A model generated the notes under the pieces. It searched no databases. It was given only the letters and a program-made list of their open reading frames with translations, and was not told where the DNA came from. Made by a program: the position numbers and the translations under genes. From Margaritispora aquatica (Eukaryota; Ascomycota; Leotiomycetes; Helotiales; Discinellaceae), in NCBI GenBank assembly GCA_007644065.1, contig VJWN01000032.1, positions 186,001 through 250,000 of the forward strand: a stretch of DNA of 64,000 bases. Reading direction: 5' to 3'. This document shows positions 58,002 through 64,000 of this stretch, piece by piece. Position 1 is the stretch's first letter. The number at the start of each line of letters is the position of its first letter.

Positions 58002-59991
58002 TTATTTTTGTGTTCCGATGTTGCTGTTTGCTAGAGCTCCCCTGTTAGTTTCATTGAAATTTGATTAGTAAGGTATAGACATACCTTTGAGTCGGCAAAT
58101 CTCCTTCCTTCCAGGGTCCATCACTCAGCTGAGTCCGAGGCCGATTGAGATCCCATTCCTCCTTTCGTCCACCTTTAGTTTCTCGTTCAATGCAGCGTAT
58201 CTGATCTATATGCTGCCAAACCGATTCAGAAGTAGGAAGCGTGACTTGTAAATTGTAAGTCTTCGTCCTATGGTCGTAACCAAGCCTTTCACCACCACTG
58301 ATCCCCATACCGCCGCGACTTGCATTACCAGAGAAAACATCATTGAGACCCGTTTCGTCGAACGAAGAGCGCTGAGATAGAGCGAGACGACCTTGTGATT
58401 GTATTCGCATCTGACTGGGTCCAGGATCGCGGAGGTGCAGGTCAGGCAAGATGATCGAGTTTGGACGCCAAGGAGTCAATGGTCCATTAGATGGCGTTGG
58501 AGCCGCATATGACCCATTATCTAATGCAACACCATCGCTTTGATTATTCACTAAACCCAGCGCTTGTGCTACAAGTTCTGTCTGCTCATCAGTGGCAGTT
58601 GGCTGCTGCCCGTACTGTGGACCTCGCTTATGCCCCTCTTCCCCATGGGAGCTCCATTCCCCTGCACTTGCGTTTCTCTGCGCAGTTTCTCTCGTTCGTA
58701 CCTGAACTGCTTGTTGATTGTGGTTAGGTCTATCATTAGACTCAACCACCGCATACGTCTCATGAGAAGAATTAGGCGATGGATCGATAGTACTAAGCGA
58801 CGTTGGCGAATCTTCGGGTTTAAACTTCCTTCTATCATTAGCCTTCGGTGGTCGTCCACTGACCCTTTTCCCGAGAGATGGTACTGGTTTTCTAAGCAGA
58901 GGAGATGAGCGGGGTGGGATATCTGGATATGCGAAATTGTGTGCGAGGTCTCGGATTTCCAAGTCACGGCGTGGTTGATGATGTGAATTTGAGTACGCGT
59001 AAGGGTTGTTTCCAAATTGAGTTGAATGTGGATTAGCTTGCATACTGCTTCGCTGCTGTCGCTGCCTTCGCTGCAATCCTGGCATTCCCTCGTCAGGAAA
59101 TGCATTCCCAGGATGAGAAGATGCTGTCCTGGCTTTCGGTGGTACAGTTGGGTCGGTAGCGAGACCAGCTCTGCCATTCGCCAACGACCTACTTACGGGA
59201 CCTGGATCTCTCGCTTCCTGAGGTCGTGACTGCGAGGCTCTCTGTTGTTGAGCCTGCGAAGACGAGCCTTGCAAGTTCTGTGCTCTAACAATCCTTGTGG
59301 CATTGTCATATCGTGCTGCGCCATTACTTCTCATGCCATCTCTAACGTCCTCGCTAATCTGGGCAGATTCATTGATAGGTCTTGCTTGGGCCGTTTGAGC
59401 CTGAGTCTGAGATGGCATTTGTCTGCTCCTTCGAAATTGTGGTGGCAAAGGTATTTGCATAAGAACAGAATTACACTGCGCTCGTACTTCATTCGTAATA
59501 TTTTCCGCAATATGTTGAACCATTGCCTTCATGCCCGCTCTTTTCTTCATCATCTGGGACTCACGCGCGCCAAAAATCGTCATAACCCTCGCTTGCTCCA
59601 CCTCCCCGATTGGGCACACATCCGTACGTCGCCCATGCCACTTCCCCAACCGATACCTCCTCTCCCAATACAGGAGCACCCAAAGCACACCCCATATAAG
59701 TAGAATCACGCCTATGGTACCTGCGAACCCGATGACGAGTTTGGACGGAAGAACTTGGTGTGAAGCGAGACTGTAGACAAGGACTATGGTGCCGATGACG
59801 AAGAATAGGAGGAAGAAGATAAGGGGGAGGACTTGGGTCGTTATGTCGTAGAAGTACTGTCGCCCGACGGGGCTATCGACCATGCTTGAGTGAAGGCTTA
59901 TGCTGGATCGACGTGCTGCAGGTCCAATGTCATGTACAATGAATGTTGGCTGTGGGCCAAAAAGGTCGTTTGGAGGGGCTCTATGTGCCAT
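58002..59991 (-). CDS. two-helix membrane protein with disordered tail, about 648 aa
   Basis: The N-terminal ~40 residues are followed by two membrane helices at about 54-75 and 84-108, then an ERRYRLGKW boundary and a long hydrophilic, Gln/Ser/Arg/Pro-rich tail. The C-terminal ~100 residues are more ordered (YDHRTKTYNLQVTLP, VWQHIDQIRCIERE). The open frame alone runs to 58051 (646 aa). A GTATGT at 58084 with acceptor CTAACAG at 58042 would remove 43 bp, very short for an intron, and change the end to a stop at 58002-58004. Both ends are possible. The family is not recognised; the layout suggests a membrane-anchored cytosolic scaffold. Confidence 0.7.
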
Positions 59992-60757
59992 TGATGACTT
60001 CGAGGTTTTCGAAATTAGCTATTGAATAATTTCGGTGAAGTAGAAACAGCGATGTTGTGTGTATTCGGAAAGTCAAACAAGTACCAGACTTGGAAGAGCG
60101 AAAAAGGTAGGAGATCGATAGAAGAGAGATCTGCCCACCTGTCCACATCCTTCTCCGTCTCTACGCTATGAATCCAAAAACAAAAAAAAAATTCTAGCAA
60201 TAAGTATGTCCTGCTAGGCTTTCTTGAAGTGAGGATACGGTCAGACTGCGAGGAAGATGTATGTCGAATTTGATGGAAGTACGAACAAGTATAAAGATGT
60301 TTGAAGTTATGAGTAGACTGCTTCATTGAAATTGTGCTCAATTCTCAAGAAAGAGTCTTTGTTGATGATTGTCTCAAAGTATAATAGTGAAGAACTGATG
60401 TGAGACGAGAGTGAAAGAAGTGAAGCCTAAGAGAGGCTGCTATCTGTATGGTGCATCATCCTGCTTAGTCTGCTAATGCTCTGCTGATAACAATTTGAAT
60501 AGCAAGCAAGCAAATTTCACGCTCTACTTGTATTAAACGCAAGACCAACATTGAGATATCCAAGGTACTAGATGAATTGCCCAAGGAAGTGTCGCTAATT
60601 TGGGGCGCGAAATCCTGGTGTCTATCCCACCTGATACACACTGAAAGTTGCTTTCACTTGTGATGTTTGGGGTTTCATTTCAGGCAGTTATGCTCAAGTG
60701 TTAGAATGGTTATGATCGAATATTCGTCAATTCCGAAAATTCGTCTGTTTGATGTGA
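59992..60757. other. intergenic, 766 bp
   Basis: Contains the 5' region of the two-helix protein, with an A-rich run near 60177-60190, and the 3' region of the acetyltransferase. No gene is seen. Confidence 0.6.
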
Positions 60758-61507
60758 TCAAGAAACACTTTCACTATACCCAGGCTCCTCCTTAAGCCCC
60801 CCCTTAAGCTCCTCCCTAATTGCTTCAATCCTCTGCTTTTGATTCCCCTCCTCATCAAAATTCTCCTCGGCCAACCACAACTCAAAGACCTCCCTACAAA
60901 GATGCCACTCCCCATCCAGCATAGAAAACCAAGCCGAATCCCTATTTCTGCCCTTACAAACCATATCCTGCCTCCAGATACCTTCAAACATGAAGCCATA
61001 CCTCTCGGCGGCCTTTCTACTCCCCCAATTCAGCGCATTAGTCTTCCACTGGAACCTGCGATGGTTGGACTCAAACACCGCTTTGCAGAGAAGATGCACG
61101 GCTTCTGTGCCTGCGACTGTGCGCTGGAGGAGAGGACCGTAGAAGAGGCCTATCTCGGCTACGCGGTGGGTTGTCGGGGTGGAGGATTGGATGAATGCGA
61201 GGCCGACTGCTTTCCCCGCGTGGGGACCGTAGGGGAGGGAGATGGTGTAGGTGGCGAGATTGGAAGAGTGGCTGGTTTGGAGAGTGGTTAGGTATTCTGA
61301 ATATGAGGCCAAGGAGTCGAATGGCCCTACAGGCCACCAGGTCCAGAGCTCAGCGCGAGAGCCGACATTCTCGTAGAGTTCCGCGATGTGAGATGTAGTT
61401 GAACGCTCTAGGCGGACATGTTTGCCGATCAAGGGGTCAGGTCCGGGGAGACGTGCTGGATCGGTATTGGTGACAAGTGCGCCGAGGATGGAGGAGTCAG
61501 TAGACAT
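60758..61507 (-). CDS. GNAT-family N-acetyltransferase (RimJ/RimL-like), 249 aa
   Basis: Single exon. The pattern is that of the Acetyltransf_3 group: an early LIGKHVRLERS strand, AEIGLFYGPLLQRTVAG at about 117-133 (acetyl-CoA loop region), then FQWKTNALNWGSRKAAERYGF at about 152-172, where the N-S-R-K-A-A-ER-GF pattern is diagnostic. These enzymes move an acetyl group from acetyl-CoA to an amine, either a small molecule or a protein N-terminus; the substrate cannot be told. The last ~35 residues (after about 215) are charged and extra to the core. The acetyl-CoA loop deviates from the classical Q/R-x-x-G-x-G/A, which is common in this group. Confidence 0.85.
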   Translation of the reverse strand: MSTDSSILGALVTNTDPARLPGPDPLIGKHVRLERSTTSHIAELYENVGSRAELWTWWPVGPFDSLASYSEYLTTLQTSHSSNLATYTISLPYGPHAGKAVGLAFIQSSTPTTHRVAEIGLFYGPLLQRTVAGTEAVHLLCKAVFESNHRRFQWKTNALNWGSRKAAERYGFMFEGIWRQDMVCKGRNRDSAWFSMLDGEWHLCREVFELWLAEENFDEEGNQKQRIEAIREELKGGLKEEPGYSESVS

Positions 61508-62031
61508 TTGACGTTTTTGGTAAAATATGATAAAATTGGAGCTTGTACCTGGCAGATAGTCGAGAAGAATATTAGATATGATGAGGTGAGATTGAAAGCT
61601 AGAGAATCCGAGGCGAAAGTGGAGTGCCTTCTCAAGCGACGGACGTCCTTCCTAAAGTAGACTCACCACCCAGCAACAGAAATGCTTTGTAATAATAAAA
61701 TTCTCGTTACATCCATCTTTGATAAAATTCTTGTGAGATATTTGTCTTTGTGAATCAGATTTTATGGTTACAACGTTTGGCTTGTTGATTATCTTCCCCT
61801 ACAATCTTTCACGTTAGCTCACACCAGTGGCCATGAAGAAGGGGAGGTTTGACTAATATTGATATTGATGGGCCTCAAGCGAAAGCTTGACAGACTATGG
61901 TATAAAACAAAAATGAAATCCTTTCCTCCGGTGCTTAGAATGCCCTCGACTCGCTAATCCATATCCAAATCCAACACCAAACACTCGCCATCAACTCCAA
62001 TTTTCGAACAAATAAAAATATTTCCTACATT
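61508..62031. other. intergenic, 524 bp
   Basis: Promoter of the acetyltransferase and 3' UTR of the Opi1-like gene; both genes are on the minus strand. A plus-strand frame at 61418-61660 overlaps the acetyltransferase start and is rejected. Confidence 0.6.
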
Positions 62032-63730
62032 TCAACCCATTTTAACATCAGCCAAATGTGGTAAAGGAGAGTTGTTCTGTGCACTCATGTTCATGGGTGG
62101 CAGCTCTGGCTTTTCTGAGCTGCGATCCATACTCTCTTGTTCCCTCTCTTCCCTCTTTTTCCTACCAAGTCTCTCGCACCATTCCTCGGCACTAACTAGC
62201 GTGCCATCCAATACACCAGAAACTTGAGCCATCATGTCAAGGCCTTCTTTGGCAAGCACGAGAACTCTGTTTGCACCGTCAGTGACCTCCATGTCACTGC
62301 TCTCACCACTTCTAGGAGCTGTTCGCGAATTTGCGAGCTTGAATCGTTGAGGTAAGCTTGTCAAGTGACGGCGAACCAATATCCTGGCATTCTCGGGCAA
62401 AGCGCCTCCGGCATATTTCGACACAATGTCAATGACTTCTTTCAAAGTCTTCAGAACATCCCTCTTCAGTTCCAAAATCTTTGCGTTGAGAGCGGACCTT
62501 TCAGCCTCGGTTCGAATCATCAATTGGCCTTCGGAGCCGAGGCCCTCGATAGCACGCGAATTGGCTTTATCTAGATCATACTGCTCTAATACTCTCTTCA
62601 AAGCTAGTATCACCTTTCCAATGTGCTCATTAGCCCATCGTAACCAACCCAAGCAATATTTCAAACTGCGAAGAGATTCTTCACTCATAGCAACACTTAG
62701 TCCACTTGTTGACTGAACAAGTCGGGAGTGCCACGAGCTGCCAGGACTCGCTGGCTCTTCGTTGGTGGTTATCAAGGCCTGCTGAGTAGCTTCGTAACTC
62801 GGACTTCGATAATCATCATATGCAGGTAAACTATCTGCAAACGACCCCTGGCTTGGCGCGCGTTGCCGATGCTGCAGCTCTTGTCTGTGTACTGGATATG
62901 GGTCGTGCGGCACACTTCGGTCCATCTCTGAACTTTCAGTCGCAACTTTACGACGCTTGTTTGATCCTTCTGCATTTTCAAGATCAGATGGTTGGTGGTG
63001 GCTCGGTCTTCGTCCACCAAGAAACCATCGCACTCCTCCTTCCACACCCGTTATGCGACCAACAGAACCAACTGTGTTGACAACAGGCGTAATCCTCCTC
63101 TCGACATACTCTGCACTCGATTTGAAGACTGGGCTATAGTTCTTTGTTGCAGAGTACCCCGACAATGAATGGGTGATTGTTTTGCCAATAAATGGATGTG
63201 ATGTTGTGAGGAGAGAGAGTAGGGGCTCGGGTTGAGCACTTGATGAGTGCATAGGACGATTCTGCTGCGGGGGAGACTGGACAAAATCTGCTTATTCTTA
63301 GTACTCATATCTGCCACCGAATGAGTATTCAAGACATACCTGCTCGAAGGTCACCCAGCGCCTCAGCTGCCAGTCTAACATCAGGGTCGTCAATTGACAG
63401 CACACTTCCACCTCGCCGACTTCGTCCATCCGGCGTGTCCACATCCATTACACTCGGCGACCCTACGCTGTGCGATGCGTTGGTCTTGGGCGAGAGTTGT
63501 GAAGGCCCCGGTTGATAGTAGGCCGTAAGAGGGTTTGACGACGGCCATACGAACTGATGTTCTGGCGGCTGGTACCTGGGTTCTTGAGGCGGAGGCGGTA
63601 GAGGGGGTAGTAGACGGTCATGATGAATAGGTGGTGGATCTGCCGTAGGTACAGAGGGAAATTTAAGAGATTGAGGATCGTGAGTCTGGTAAGAGGGAGG
63701 CTGCTCTCTCAGCATGTGATCCTGCTCCAT
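62032..63730 (-). CDS. opi1: Opi1-family transcriptional repressor, 548 aa
   Basis: Two exons: 63730-63340 and 63287-62032 (52-bp intron, GTATGT...AG), 549 codons with stop. The Pro-rich N-terminus leads to DPDVRLAAEALGDLRA, split by the intron, then EPLLSLLTTSHPFIGKTI, SAEYVERR and GVEGGVRWF, the conserved Opi1 block. A basic NKRRK at about 240-244 may serve as nuclear signal or lipid-sensing patch. A helical region (about 330-470) includes LKYCLGWLRWANEHIGKVI. In yeast, Opi1 represses phospholipid-synthesis genes and is held at the ER by phosphatidic acid. No yeast-like FFAT motif is obvious. I chose the ATG at 63730 (MEQDHML) rather than the upstream one at 63784, whose 18 extra residues look like leader DNA. 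Confidence 0.88.
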
Positions 63731-64000
63731 TGTGATCGCAAAGGCCGACGAGAGGTGCGAAGAGCGCAAGAGTTGATAGACCAAATATTATCGAAGAGAA
63801 GGTTGTCTAGGGAAGTTTTTGGTCCAACTGGATAACAATTATGGGATGCTTTCTTGCGAAAGTGGTTCGAATGGTGGAACTGCTCGGCGGTCAAACAACA
63901 CAGCACACTCCTTTAACTCTCAATGCCGAGCGATGATGGCCCCTCCAAAGAGAATGGAAAGGAAAGCGAAAAGAAAAGCGAGGAAAAAGTAAAAAGGTAG
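63731..64000. other. upstream region of the Opi1-like gene
   Basis: 270 bp to the window end. It should contain the promoter or 5' UTR of the Opi1-like gene, which is transcribed to the left. The end is purine-rich (GAAAAGCGAGGAAAAAG), which could be a minus-strand pyrimidine tract near the transcription start. Confidence 0.45.

Noticed and set aside
56607..59991. One gene joining the 646-residue and 414-residue frames.
   Set aside because: No acceptor between 58042 and 57851 restores the frame of the 414-residue part; each possible junction runs into a stop.
1..64000. Secondary-metabolite cluster (polyketide or peptide synthetase) and tRNA or rRNA genes.
   Set aside because: No synthase domains are present. 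B-box-like words such as GGTTCGAACA at 17581 lack a matching A box and cloverleaf.

Overview
The window looks like nuclear DNA from a filamentous ascomycete (Pezizomycotina; the gene complement would fit a Leotiomycete, but the class is a guess). Supporting signs are short GT-AG introns of about 40 to 160 bp, a Zn2Cys6 transcription factor, an Opi1-family regulator, a DNA transposon whose stop codons all look like RIP-type C-to-T changes, and long intergenic stretches full of GGTA/CCTAC microsatellites.

Layout. 1-279: 3' end of an unidentified gene. 1163-4915 (-): large single-pass membrane protein. 9354-15169 (-): seven-exon, about 1784-residue acidic protein with a pentapeptide minisatellite. 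15170-19311: repeat-rich DNA with no convincing gene. 19312-39746: the most unusual part, four genes with a very different look: (A) a 2513-residue protein fusing a ComEC-type metallo-beta-lactamase-fold domain to a DUF6603-type region; (B) a 320-residue propeller/lectin-like protein; (C) a 1503-residue and (D) an 1175-residue intronless protein of unknown function, divergent from a shared 420-bp promoter. A Tc1/mariner element with RIP-like stops sits between B and C. 39747-47908: gene relics plus a tail-anchored, internally duplicated 612-residue protein. 47909-56088 (+): Zn2Cys6 regulator, ammonium transporter and an APC-family (choline/amino-acid type) permease, suggestive of nitrogen uptake. 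56607-63730 (-): two disordered or membrane proteins of unknown role, a GNAT acetyltransferase, and an Opi1-family repressor of phospholipid synthesis.

How the genes may work together. The A-B-C-D block is the best candidate for an undescribed system: a predicted phosphodiesterase/nuclease-like head on a giant beta-rich protein, two giant unknown proteins and a possible glycan-binding propeller. None has an obvious signal peptide or membrane segment, and C and D have no introns. I infer, without a search, that the block was acquired as a unit, probably from bacteria. The transporter pair has three GATA motifs upstream of the ammonium transporter, as expected for AreA-type nitrogen control. 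Exon structures were worked out by eye from splice signals and reading-frame continuity; no alignment was run.
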